DNA from: Clostridia bacterium
GTDB lineage: Bacteria; Bacillota; Clostridia; Oscillospirales; Acutalibacteraceae
Assembly (NCBI GenBank): GCA_017403065.1
Contig: JAFQOT010000005.1
Span: forward strand, 1-50,274
Direction: 5' to 3'
Length of the DNA stretch: 50,274 nt
This document shows positions 24,365 to 32,473 of this stretch, piece by piece. The notes under the pieces were generated by a model. The model worked only from the letters and a program-made list of their open reading frames with translations, was not told where the DNA came from and searched no databases. Each line of letters begins with the position of its first letter. The stretch's first letter is position 1. The position numbers and the translations under genes were made by a program.

Positions 24365-25531
24365 ATGAAAAACTATGATGTAGCGGTTTGTGGCGGAGGA
24401 TTTGCCGGAATTTCCGCAGCGCTTGCCGCATCGCGTGAGGGCAAAAAGGTTATACTCTTTGAGAAAGAATATATGCTTGGCGGATTAGGTACTGCCGGTC
24501 TTATCACTATATATTTACCTCTTTGCGACGGTTTAGGTAAACAGGTTACTTTCGGTATTGCCGAGGAATTATTAAAGCTTTCTATCACCTACGGCGCAGA
24601 AGATCTATATCCTGAAAACTGGCTTGAAAATATCGGCACAAGAACAGAAAATGACAAACGTTATTTAGTTCAGTATAACGCACAATTATTTGCTATTTTG
24701 GCTGAAAAGCTGCTGCGTGAAAACGGCGTAGATATTCTTTACGGCAGTTACGTGATTGATGTTGATACCGAAAATGACCGAATTACAAAGTTATACGTAG
24801 CAAATAAATCAGGCAAAACCGCTTATTATGCAAATTCTGTAGTGGATGCCACAGGGGATTGTGATATTGCAAAATTTGCTAATATTCCTACCGAAACATT
24901 TAAGCAAGGAAATGTACTTGCTGCTTGGTATTACTATTCTAATCAAAACGGTTATTTATTGGAAAAAGTCGGCGTTTCTGACATTCCCGATGAGGAAAAA
25001 ACCGGTGATGAAGAAAAACCTCTGATAAATCGACGTTTTTCAGGCCTTGATGGTAAGGAACTTTCAGAAATGGTATGCCTTTCTCATCAAACCACACTTA
25101 ATCATTGGCTTAAAAAGAGAGAAAAAGATAAAAATGCAGTTATTTCCACTCTTGCAACCATCCCCCAAATTCGTATGACCAGAAAAATTGTAGGTGAATA
25201 TGAGCTTTCACACAAAGAGTTACATACGTATTTTGAAGACTCTATTGGAATGGTTTCGAATTGGAAAACAAGAGGTCCTGTTTATGAAGTTCCTTTCAGA
25301 ACACTTTATAATAAAAAAGTTAAAAACTTAATTGTAGCAGGACGTTGCACATCTGTAAACGAAACTTTGTGGGATGTAATGAGAGTTATTCCTTGTTGCG
25401 CTGTAACCGGTCAGGCTGCCGGTACTGCTGCGGCTATGACTGATGATTTTTCATCACTAGACATTACACTGCTTCAACAAAAATTGCAGGATAACGGTGT
25501 TGTTTTACACGAAAAAGACCTAAAAAAATAA
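24365..25531 (+). CDS. FAD-dependent oxidoreductase (FAD_oxidored type)
   Basis: 388 residues. The N-terminal Rossmann motif VAVCGGGFAGISAALAASREGKK and MLGGLGTAG are typical of the FAD_oxidored family (pfam12831). The middle has VVDATGDCDIAKFA, and the C-terminus NLIVAGRCTSVNETLWDVMRVIPCCAVTGQAAGTAAA closes the FAD site. The family often lies in gene clusters for sugars or aromatic compounds; here it stands alone between dut and dnaD, so no substrate is proposed. A GAGGAG site precedes the ATG. Confidence 0.85.
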   Translation: MKNYDVAVCGGGFAGISAALAASREGKKVILFEKEYMLGGLGTAGLITIYLPLCDGLGKQVTFGIAEELLKLSITYGAEDLYPENWLENIGTRTENDKRYLVQYNAQLFAILAEKLLRENGVDILYGSYVIDVDTENDRITKLYVANKSGKTAYYANSVVDATGDCDIAKFANIPTETFKQGNVLAAWYYYSNQNGYLLEKVGVSDIPDEEKTGDEEKPLINRRFSGLDGKELSEMVCLSHQTTLNHWLKKREKDKNAVISTLATIPQIRMTRKIVGEYELSHKELHTYFEDSIGMVSNWKTRGPVYEVPFRTLYNKKVKNLIVAGRCTSVNETLWDVMRVIPCCAVTGQAAGTAAAMTDDFSSLDITLLQQKLQDNGVVLHEKDLKK

Positions 25532-25540
25532 GATTTATAA

Positions 25541-25584
25541 AAATATAAAAAGCGAGGTAAAATACCTTGCTTTTTATATTTTTT
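25541..25584 (+). terminator. Terminator after the FAD oxidoreductase gene
   Basis: Bases 25541-25559 pair with 25563-25581 over 19 positions with one G-U pair, followed by T. Confidence 0.85.
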
Positions 25585-25617
25585 ATGTAAATACACCTTA
25601 TAATTTATTATTTTCTA

Positions 25618-25646
25618 TTTACAACATTCAAAAAAATTGTTATAAT
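25618..25646 (+). promoter_or_regulatory. Promoter of dnaD-like gene
   Basis: TTTACA (25618-25623), 17 bases, TATAAT (25641-25646), 31 bases before the start codon. Confidence 0.7.
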
Positions 25647-25676
25647 TATTGTAATTTGTTTTTGAGGTTTAAAATT

Positions 25677-26588
25677 ATGGAATATTCAATCAATACCGCT
25701 TGCTTTGCTTCTGTATTTACAATTCCTACAGCAGTAGTAGATAATCATCTAAGCTTTGCTAAAGCAGAGCATATTAAAATATTGCTATACATATTTCGTA
25801 ATGTTGGCAGTAAAATTGATGAAAAAACTATTGCAAGCCAATTAAAAATGGATGAATATGATGTATCTGAGGGGTTGCTTTTTTGGGCAGATGCAGGCAT
25901 TCTTTTGCCTGAAAATAAGGCATACGCAAAAGCTGATGCAAAAAAGCCTAAAGCTGTTGCTAAGGCTAAAAAGCCAAGCAGGTCAGACGTAACAAAAATT
26001 GCTATGAACGACACTAAAATACAGTATCTTTTACAAGAAACTCAATTAAAAATGGGCAGAATTATTAAAGATAACGAGGCTAACACATTGGTATGGCTTT
26101 ATCAGGATTTAGGGCTTGATGTTTCCTTAATTTTAATGATAATTCAGTATGCTGTGGCTCATAACAAGGCTAATATCCGCTTTATTGAGCAAACCGCTGT
26201 TGACTGGATAAATAAAGGGATTGACAATATAGCCGATGCCGAAAAGGAGCTTTCTGTTCTGACTAAGGGTGATTTGGCTTGGCGGGTTGTTTCAAGCGCT
26301 TTTGGCATTGAAAAAAGAAAACCCAGCAAAAAAGAAATTGAATATTCTCTCCTATGGCTTGATGAATGGAAAATTTCAAAAGAGCTTTTATGTGAGGCGT
26401 ATGAAAAATGCGTTGACACTAAATCAAGATTTTATTTTCCTTATGTTGCAAAAATTATCGAAGAATGGCATAAAAAGGGTATTACCACACCTGAACAGGC
26501 ACTTCAAGAAGGCACCAAATCCAATAATAATGATTACGGCGCGTATGATATTGATTTATTCGAAAAAATGTTAAATTCAAAGGACTGA
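25677..26588 (+). CDS. DnaD-domain replication protein
   Basis: 303 residues. An N-terminal winged-helix part (about 1-80), a lysine/alanine-rich linker (about 80-110), and two DnaD C-terminal domains (about 115-190 and 200-290), each with the helical pattern ending in YAVAHNKANIRFIEQTAVDWINKGI and YFPYVAKIIEEWHKKGI. DnaD proteins help open the origin and bring in the helicase loader. The gene directly precedes a DnaC/DnaI-like ATPase, 4 bases away, which matches that role. ATG 25677 has GAGG upstream; TTG 25656 does not. Confidence 0.88.
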   Translation: MEYSINTACFASVFTIPTAVVDNHLSFAKAEHIKILLYIFRNVGSKIDEKTIASQLKMDEYDVSEGLLFWADAGILLPENKAYAKADAKKPKAVAKAKKPSRSDVTKIAMNDTKIQYLLQETQLKMGRIIKDNEANTLVWLYQDLGLDVSLILMIIQYAVAHNKANIRFIEQTAVDWINKGIDNIADAEKELSVLTKGDLAWRVVSSAFGIEKRKPSKKEIEYSLLWLDEWKISKELLCEAYEKCVDTKSRFYFPYVAKIIEEWHKKGITTPEQALQEGTKSNNNDYGAYDIDLFEKMLNSKD

Positions 26589-26592
26589 TGTT

Positions 26593-26811
26593 ATGATTAC
26601 TAAAGAGTTTACATATAAAAAGGCTTTTGAAAATCAGAAAAACGCTTTAAAGGAAAAGCAAGTAAAATACGATATGATGTTAGCTTCTGCTTATGCTTCA
26701 ATACCAAGACTTAAGGAATTGGATATTGAGCTTTCGGGTATTGGCGCAAATCTTGCTATTTCAGCCCTTTCTGGAGATTTAGCTAAATTAGAAGCCTTAA
26801 AGGCTAAATAA
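26593..26811 (+). pseudogene. N-terminal part of a broken DnaC/DnaI-like helicase loader
   Basis: 72 codons, then TAA at 26809-26811. The helical sequence up to ALKAK matches the start of DnaC/DnaI-like loaders. The same frame stays open after the stop for 47 codons without a usable start and includes the four-cysteine zinc ribbon CDICNDTGYVSGKICNC expected in the intact protein, then continues into the ATPase at 26953. So this is one gene interrupted by an in-frame TAA. Whether the stop is real, a sequencing error or read through cannot be decided here. Confidence 0.7.
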
Positions 26812-26952
26812 ATAATTTTAAATAAAGAAAAAAATCAACTTTTAAATAAAGCCGACGTTAAACCTATTAGGTATGACTGTGATATTTGTAATGACACAGG
26901 CTATGTTTCGGGTAAAATCTGTAATTGCATTAAGAAAAATGCTGCTAAAATT

Positions 26953-27552
26953 ATGATTTCTGAGCTTTCGAAACAAATGCCGCTTTTTAGCTGTACTTTT
27001 GAAAATTTTGATTTAAAATATTATAAAGACAATGGAAAAGAAGCTGAAAATCCAAAAAAACGTATGACCTCAATTTTAATGAAGTGTAGGGAATATGCTG
27101 AAAATTTTGACCCTGAAACTTCAAAAAATCTTTTATTTTTAGGCAATACAGGTCTTGGGAAAACGCATCTCACCTTGGCTATCGTATCTAAGGTTATTGA
27201 AAAAGGTTATTTGCCTGTTTATAGCTCAGCAGAAAATTTATTTTCTATGATTGAAAAAGAAAAATTTGCAGGAGAGGGCATAGGCAGCTGCGACTCAATT
27301 CTTAACTGTGATTTACTTGTAATTGATGATTTAGGCGCAGAGATGGCAACTAATTTTACTAAATCTGTTCTTTATAATATTGTTAATACAAGAATTCTTT
27401 CTTCAAAACCCACAATCATTAACACAAATCTTTCAATAAAAGAAATTGAAAACATTTATACCGCCCGTATTGCTTCCCGATTTATCGGTAATTATGAAGC
27501 TTATAAATTTTTGGGCGATGATATTCGTCAGATAAAAGTATTAGGAGAATAA
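26953..27552 (+). CDS. DnaC/DnaI-like ATPase part of the helicase loader
   Basis: 199 residues from the first ATG after the in-frame stop. The AAA+ core is complete: Walker A LFLGNTGLGKTHL, Walker B DLLVIDDLGAE, sensor region TIINTNLS, and the arginine-finger end ARIASRFIGNYEAYKFLGDDIRQIK. These proteins load the DnaB-type helicase. No ribosome site precedes ATG 26953, and the zinc ribbon upstream belongs to the same frame (from 26812). Independent translation of this part is therefore doubtful. It ends one base before mnmG. Confidence 0.8.
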   Translation: MISELSKQMPLFSCTFENFDLKYYKDNGKEAENPKKRMTSILMKCREYAENFDPETSKNLLFLGNTGLGKTHLTLAIVSKVIEKGYLPVYSSAENLFSMIEKEKFAGEGIGSCDSILNCDLLVIDDLGAEMATNFTKSVLYNIVNTRILSSKPTIINTNLSIKEIENIYTARIASRFIGNYEAYKFLGDDIRQIKVLGE

Positions 27553-27553
27553 A

Positions 27554-29422
27554 TTGGATATAAAAAAGTATGATGCCGGTCTGTACGATGTTGCAGTAAT
27601 CGGCGGGGGACATGCCGGTATAGAGGCTGCATTAGCAGCAGCCCGACTGGGTTGTAAGACAATAATGTTTACCGTAACATTAGACTGGATTGGAAATATG
27701 CCATGTAATCCATCTATTGGCGGAACTGCAAAGGGTCACTTAGTGCGGGAGTTAGACGCATTAGGGGGAGAAATGGGTAAAGCAGCAGATAAGCATACTC
27801 TACAAAGCCGAATGCTTAATTTGGGCAAGGGTCCTGCTGTTCATTCCTTGCGCGCTCAAATCGACCGCCGTGCATATAGCGGATATATGAAGCACACAGT
27901 TGAGCTTCAGGACGGTCTTGATGTTAAACAATGCGAAATTACACAGCTTTATAAAGAAAATGACCTTTGGCATTGCGTTTCATCCTTAGGCGCTGATTTT
28001 AAATCGAAAGCTGTAATAATTGCCACAGGTACTTTCTTGGGCGGCAGAGTCTATGTTGGTGAAGTTAATTATCCTTCAGGTCCTGACGGTAGCTTTCCGG
28101 CAACCGAGCTTGCTAATTCCTTAAAAAATTTAGGTGTACCCTTAAGACGTTTTAAAACAGGCACACCTGCCCGCGTTGCAAGAGATAGTATCGATTTTTC
28201 TAAGCTTGAAGTACAACCGGGAGACGATTTTACAGTACCTTTTAGTTTTTCCACAAAACATCAGCCTGAAAACAAAGTGATTTGCCATATTTCCTATACC
28301 AACGATGAAACAAAACGTGTAATTCTTGAAAATATTGACCGTTCACCTCTATATAGCGGTGAAATTGAAGGTATCGGCCCGCGTTATTGCCCAAGTATCG
28401 AGGATAAAATTGTACGCTTTGGCGATAAAAAACGTCATCAATTTTTTATCGAGCCTTGCGGTGAGGATACGGAGGAAATGTATCTACAGGGATTATCCTC
28501 GTCTTTACCTGAGGAAGTGCAAATTCAGCTTTATAAAACTATAGACTGTCTGAAAAATGTTAAAATAATGCGCAATGCTTATGCTATTGAGTATGACTGC
28601 GTTGACCCCTTGTTTTTAAAGGCATCCTTAGAAATGAAAGGTCTTGACGGACTTTACGGCGCAGGTCAATTTAACGGTTCTTCAGGCTATGAGGAGGCGG
28701 CAGCTCAGGGTCTTATTGCAGGCATAAATGCTGCTCGAAAGGTACAGGGTAAAGAGCCTTTAATTTTATCCCGCGCATCCTCTTATATCGGAACACTTAT
28801 TGATGACCTTGTAACTAAAGGCTGTATGGACCCTTACAGAATGATGACATCAAGAAGTGAATACCGTTTACTTTTACGTCAGGATAATGCTGATGAACGT
28901 TTAATGCCTATAGGTTATGAAATTGGTTTGTTAAGCGATGAGGAATATAAAGATTTTCTTATTCGTAAAGAGCAAAAGGAAAACGAAATCCAAAGGCTAA
29001 AAAATACATTTATAGGTCCTAACGAAAAGCTTAATTTGCTTCTTGAAAGCAAGGGCACTGCCGTTATGAGCGGAGGACTCAGTCTTGCCGACCTAATAAA
29101 ACGACCGCAGCTTAACTATGATATTTTAGCTGAATTTGATAAAGAAAGACCAAGTCTTCCTCATAGTGTAAAAGAAAAGGTAGAAATAGAAATCAAATAT
29201 GAAGGCTATATTAACCGACAGCAAGCTCAGGTAAACGAAATGTTAAGGCTTGAAAAAAAGCTTTTACCCGAAAATTTAGATTATAACAATGTTTACGGAC
29301 TCAGATTAGAGGCAGTCGAAAAGCTTAATAAAATCAAGCCGATAAACATCGGTCAGGCATCACGCATTTCAGGTGTCAGCCCTGCGGATATTTCGGTACT
29401 TTTAATTTATCTTTCTAAATAA
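27554..29422 (+). CDS. mnmG: tRNA uridine-5-carboxymethylaminomethyl synthesis enzyme MnmG
   Basis: 622 residues, the normal size. With MnmE it modifies the wobble uridine of several tRNAs using FAD, NADH and methylene-THF. Motifs: VIGGGHAGIEAALAAARLG at the N-terminus, MPCNPSIGGTAKGHL, the GidA signatures GPRYCPSIEDKIVRF and GQFNGSSGYEEAAAQG, and the C-terminal helical MnmE-binding part. The start is TTG 27554, 7 bases after TTAGGAG, immediately behind the DnaC-like stop. Start and placement suggest co-transcription with the dnaD-dnaC pair. Confidence 0.96.
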   Translation: MDIKKYDAGLYDVAVIGGGHAGIEAALAAARLGCKTIMFTVTLDWIGNMPCNPSIGGTAKGHLVRELDALGGEMGKAADKHTLQSRMLNLGKGPAVHSLRAQIDRRAYSGYMKHTVELQDGLDVKQCEITQLYKENDLWHCVSSLGADFKSKAVIIATGTFLGGRVYVGEVNYPSGPDGSFPATELANSLKNLGVPLRRFKTGTPARVARDSIDFSKLEVQPGDDFTVPFSFSTKHQPENKVICHISYTNDETKRVILENIDRSPLYSGEIEGIGPRYCPSIEDKIVRFGDKKRHQFFIEPCGEDTEEMYLQGLSSSLPEEVQIQLYKTIDCLKNVKIMRNAYAIEYDCVDPLFLKASLEMKGLDGLYGAGQFNGSSGYEEAAAQGLIAGINAARKVQGKEPLILSRASSYIGTLIDDLVTKGCMDPYRMMTSRSEYRLLLRQDNADERLMPIGYEIGLLSDEEYKDFLIRKEQKENEIQRLKNTFIGPNEKLNLLLESKGTAVMSGGLSLADLIKRPQLNYDILAEFDKERPSLPHSVKEKVEIEIKYEGYINRQQAQVNEMLRLEKKLLPENLDYNNVYGLRLEAVEKLNKIKPINIGQASRISGVSPADISVLLIYLSK

Positions 29423-29428
29423 TTAAAC

Positions 29429-29470
29429 TGTCTCTCTCAGGGAATATTATTCTTGAAAGAGACAATTTTT
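29429..29470 (+). terminator. Terminator after mnmG
   Basis: TGTCTCT (29429-29435) pairs with AGAGACA (29458-29464); the inner part TCAGGGAATA/TATTCTTGA extends the stem, followed by T5. Confidence 0.75.
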
Positions 29471-29571
29471 ATATTTCCTATTAAATAATCTTTGTTTACT
29501 AAAAATTCACAATTTTTAAGATTTTTTTCAATAAATATAAATTAAAATAGCTTTGAAAGGTTGGGGAATTT

Positions 29572-30720
29572 ATGCAAGAATTTAATGATTTTAACTATAA
29601 AAAAGAGAAAAAATTCAGTTTATTAGCTGTAATTTTTGCATCAGTTATGGCGGCTATAATCGGCGCTGCAAGCAGTTTTGGTGTTATTTATTTAAACAAT
29701 GCAAAATACGATAAAAATGAAAACAGTAACAATAATTTAAACAATACCAAGGTTAATATAAATATTGACGAAACAGCCGAATCGGTAGTCGAGGCAGTTG
29801 CGCAGAAAGTAACCCCAAGCGTTGTGGGAATACGAACTACAACCTCTGTTATGAACTTTTTTGGAGGAAATCAGGAGGCAACAGGCGAGGGAAGTGGAGT
29901 AATATATTCTTCAAACGGTTATATTATTACAAATTATCACGTTATTGCTGACGCTATTTCTAATAAATCAAGCTCTAAAATCTCTGTTTATACAGGCACT
30001 CTTGAAGACACACCGTACGATGCAGAGGTTATTGGATATAATATCTCGAGCGACCTTGCAGTTTTAAAAATTCAAGCAGAAAACTTAACAGCTATTGAAA
30101 TTCATAATTCAGATGATTTAAAGGTAGGTCAATATGTAATTACCGTGGGTAATCCGGGCGGACTTGAATTTATGGACAGTGTCACATACGGTGTTATCAG
30201 CGGTCTTGACCGTGTTGTTTCATCAGACTCAACCGTTAAGCTTATTCAGACCGATGCCGCTATCAACCCAGGAAACTCAGGTGGAGCTCTGGTTAACGTT
30301 AAGGGACAGCTTGTAGGTATTAACAGCTCAAAAATTGTTTCAGAAGAATTTGAGGGTATGGGCTTTGCCATAGAATCAAATGATGTTAAGAAAATTTGTG
30401 ACAATATTATTGCAAATAAAAACACACAAGAATCCTATATTGGTATTTCTATAAGCGAAAAGTATACTGCCGAGGTTTTAAAATTTTACGGATTCCCAAG
30501 CGGAGCTGTAATTTCAAGCGTTGCCGACAATAGCCCAGCACAAGACGCAGGACTCAAAAGAGGGGATATTATTACTGAATTTAATAATAAAACCATTTCC
30601 GATTATTTAATACTTGAGGCTTTGATAAATGAATGTAAACCGGGTGACCAAGCGAACATTAAAATTTATCGAAACGGCAGATATTACTCGACAAAAATTA
30701 CAATAGGCTCTAATAACTAA
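29572..30720 (+). CDS. HtrA/DegP-family serine protease
   Basis: 382 residues. A cytoplasmic N-terminus of about 18 residues and one membrane span (about 19-45) are followed by an asparagine-rich linker, a trypsin-like domain with the triad in TNYHVIADA, SSDLAVLKI and NPGNSGGALV, and one PDZ domain (about 295-380, GAVISSVADNSPAQDAGLKRGDIITEF). It would face outward and degrade misfolded exported proteins. A GGTTGGGG region precedes the ATG. It is monocistronic, with terminators on both sides. Confidence 0.93.
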   Translation: MQEFNDFNYKKEKKFSLLAVIFASVMAAIIGAASSFGVIYLNNAKYDKNENSNNNLNNTKVNINIDETAESVVEAVAQKVTPSVVGIRTTTSVMNFFGGNQEATGEGSGVIYSSNGYIITNYHVIADAISNKSSSKISVYTGTLEDTPYDAEVIGYNISSDLAVLKIQAENLTAIEIHNSDDLKVGQYVITVGNPGGLEFMDSVTYGVISGLDRVVSSDSTVKLIQTDAAINPGNSGGALVNVKGQLVGINSSKIVSEEFEGMGFAIESNDVKKICDNIIANKNTQESYIGISISEKYTAEVLKFYGFPSGAVISSVADNSPAQDAGLKRGDIITEFNNKTISDYLILEALINECKPGDQANIKIYRNGRYYSTKITIGSNN

Positions 30721-30723
30721 ACG

Positions 30724-30757
30724 AAAAATGCTATCTTTAAAAGATAGCATTTTTTTA
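30724..30757. terminator. Bidirectional terminator
   Basis: AAAAATGCTATCTT (30724-30737) pairs perfectly with 30741-30754 and is followed by T. It lies between htrA and a converging small gene. Confidence 0.9.
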
Positions 30758-30771
30758 TGAAATATTTAAAT

Positions 30772-31068
30772 TTAACCGTCATAATCCTCTATAGCGCTTA
30801 CTGCTTCTTGACGGGTTGGAAAGGAAATTCCGTTATCTAAAAGTCGTTTGTCTTCTTCGGGTAATGTGTTCAGTGCAATACTTCCGTATACCTCAATAAT
30901 ACTGTCACCTTGATATAATGCCACGTTGTTGCCATAAGAATGTAAAACCCAATTTTCAGGATTTTCAGTTTTGTTTTTAATGACTAAACCAACAACAAAT
31001 GCAATTATAGCAAAGGAAATAGCGATTATTATTGCCGAAATTGCAATATTTTTTTCTCTTTTTTCCAT
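30772..31068 (-). CDS. Small membrane-anchored protein of unknown function
   Basis: 98 residues: a short basic start, one membrane span (about 8-30), then a small outside domain GNNVALYQGDSIIEVYGSIALNTLPEEDKRLLDNGISF and the end EAVSAIEDYDG. The pattern of short strands, LPEEDxxxLxxGI and a final acidic DY motif recalls the C-terminal domain of BofC-like proteins in Clostridia, but this is a weak resemblance. GGATGG upstream is a modest ribosome site. Confidence 0.7.
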   Translation of the reverse strand: MEKREKNIAISAIIIAISFAIIAFVVGLVIKNKTENPENWVLHSYGNNVALYQGDSIIEVYGSIALNTLPEEDKRLLDNGISFPTRQEAVSAIEDYDG

Positions 31069-31137
31069 ATAGCACCATCCTTTTATAATATTTTTGCCTT
31101 AAAAGCAAACTTTTATACAGACAGTACTTCATTATAT

Positions 31138-31650
31138 TCAAAACTCCGTCGGCTCGACACCGCAAAGCAGCATTATCGCTATTGAAGCCATTATTGAAAA
31201 TGGTTGATAATCTTTTTTTAATTTAATCTTAAATTCAGATGGGTCTATTTCTTTTTTGAAAATATCTGTTATTGTTCGTTGAAGTGTGATAAAAAGATTT
31301 TCATTATTAAGACTTGATAGGGTAAGGGTGTTTTTAGAATTCATTCCGCAACTGATGACACTTATATTATTTTTATAAAAAATTTCTAAAGCATTTATAT
31401 TAGTATCCTCACAAATACCTATAATACCATAGGGTAAATCTTGATTTGCAAATTTATCCGTATTATCAAGCATTACTGCAATGCCCTTATTTAACTTTAA
31501 ATCAGTTTTTTTATAAACACTTATAATTGTTATTGGGCTATTTCCTGAAAAAACCGCCCTATCGGATATATAATTTGCTCCGCAGCCTGTAAGTATTTCT
31601 ATAATTTCCTTTTCGATTTTGTTTTTGCGGTCTGAAAACAACATTACCAT
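31138..31650 (-). CDS. Protein of unknown function, C-terminal hydrophobic segment
   Basis: 170 residues from ATG 31650, chosen because GGGTG lies 6 bases before it. The sequence alternates predicted strands and helices (GIAVMLDN, YGIIGICED, ISVISCGMNSKNTLTLSS) and ends with a hydrophobic stretch SIMASIAIMLLCG. I do not recognise the family. A terminator at 31700-31717 separates it from nif3, so it has its own promoter or reads through. Confidence 0.65.
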   Translation of the reverse strand: MVMLFSDRKNKIEKEIIEILTGCGANYISDRAVFSGNSPITIISVYKKTDLKLNKGIAVMLDNTDKFANQDLPYGIIGICEDTNINALEIFYKNNISVISCGMNSKNTLTLSSLNNENLFITLQRTITDIFKKEIDPSEFKIKLKKDYQPFSIMASIAIMLLCGVEPTEF

Positions 31651-31699
31651 TCGTTTCACCCACAAAATATTATTAACAATATTATTATAATTATAAAAA

Positions 31700-31717
31700 A
31701 TGGGGCGATTGCCCCAT
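31700..31717. terminator. Terminator after the nrdR-gltX-glnS-nif3 run
   Basis: ATGGGGC-gatt-GCCCCAT with A and T runs on both sides (AAAAAA and CTTTTTTT). It works for the leftward nif3 transcript. Confidence 0.85.
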
Positions 31718-31723
31718 CTTTTT

Positions 31724-32470
31724 TTACAAATATTCTATTTTAATTACATTATGTGTAATAATCTCTAAATCCTTAAATTTATCACACAAAAGCTTCCTTA
31801 ATGGCTCAATTATAATATTTTCAGTTTCATAATGACCGCAGTCAAAAACAGAAATATTGTGATTTTTTGCCAGTAAAAATTGATGGTGTTTAATTTCTGA
31901 GGTAACCAAAGCGTCAAAACCGTTTTCAACTGCATCCAAAACATAATCACCGCCGCTACCTGAGCAAACTAAAACGCGGTTAATGTTGTTTCCACCATCA
32001 AAATATTTTACATTACAGTTAAGGTTGGTTTTAATAGCCCTTGCAAAGCTTTTTGGAGAAACAGGGGAGATAACACCCTGACGGATTAAAAAGCCGTCAG
32101 AAGCCTCAAATGGCATAATTTTTTCAAGACCGATAATCTTCGCTAAGGTATCACTAACACCCATCTTAGCAATATCGAGATTTGTATGCATACAAATTAC
32201 AGAAATATTGTTTCTTATCAATTCAAAAGCTATACTGCCCTTTAAAACAGACTTGAGCGGAGAAAAGATAACAGGATGATGGGTGATAATCAACTGACAC
32301 TTATTTTCACAAGCGTAATTTACAGTTTCTAATGAACAGTCAAGAGAAACTAACACCTTTTCAACATTCTGATTACCATCGCCTAAAAGCAACCCAACAT
32401 TATCAAAATCACAGGCGCTGCTTACAGAAAATAAGTTGTTAAGAAAATTAAAAATATCAATAACTTTCAT
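31724..32470 (-). CDS. Nif3-like dinuclear metal centre protein
   Basis: 248 residues. The family motifs are seen: ACDFDNVGLLLGD near the N-terminus, ITHHPVIFSPLKS with the metal-binding histidines, MHTNLDIAKMGVSDTLA, and DCGHYETENIIIEPL at the C-terminus. Members bind two metal ions and are annotated as GTP cyclohydrolase type 2-like, but the biochemical role is not settled. In Firmicutes they often lie next to trmK and sigA genes; here the gene follows glnS by 3 bases, and is likely part of its operon. Confidence 0.92.
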   Translation of the reverse strand: MKVIDIFNFLNNLFSVSSACDFDNVGLLLGDGNQNVEKVLVSLDCSLETVNYACENKCQLIITHHPVIFSPLKSVLKGSIAFELIRNNISVICMHTNLDIAKMGVSDTLAKIIGLEKIMPFEASDGFLIRQGVISPVSPKSFARAIKTNLNCNVKYFDGGNNINRVLVCSGSGGDYVLDAVENGFDALVTSEIKHHQFLLAKNHNISVFDCGHYETENIIIEPLRKLLCDKFKDLEIITHNVIKIEYL

Positions 32471-32473
32471 AAT

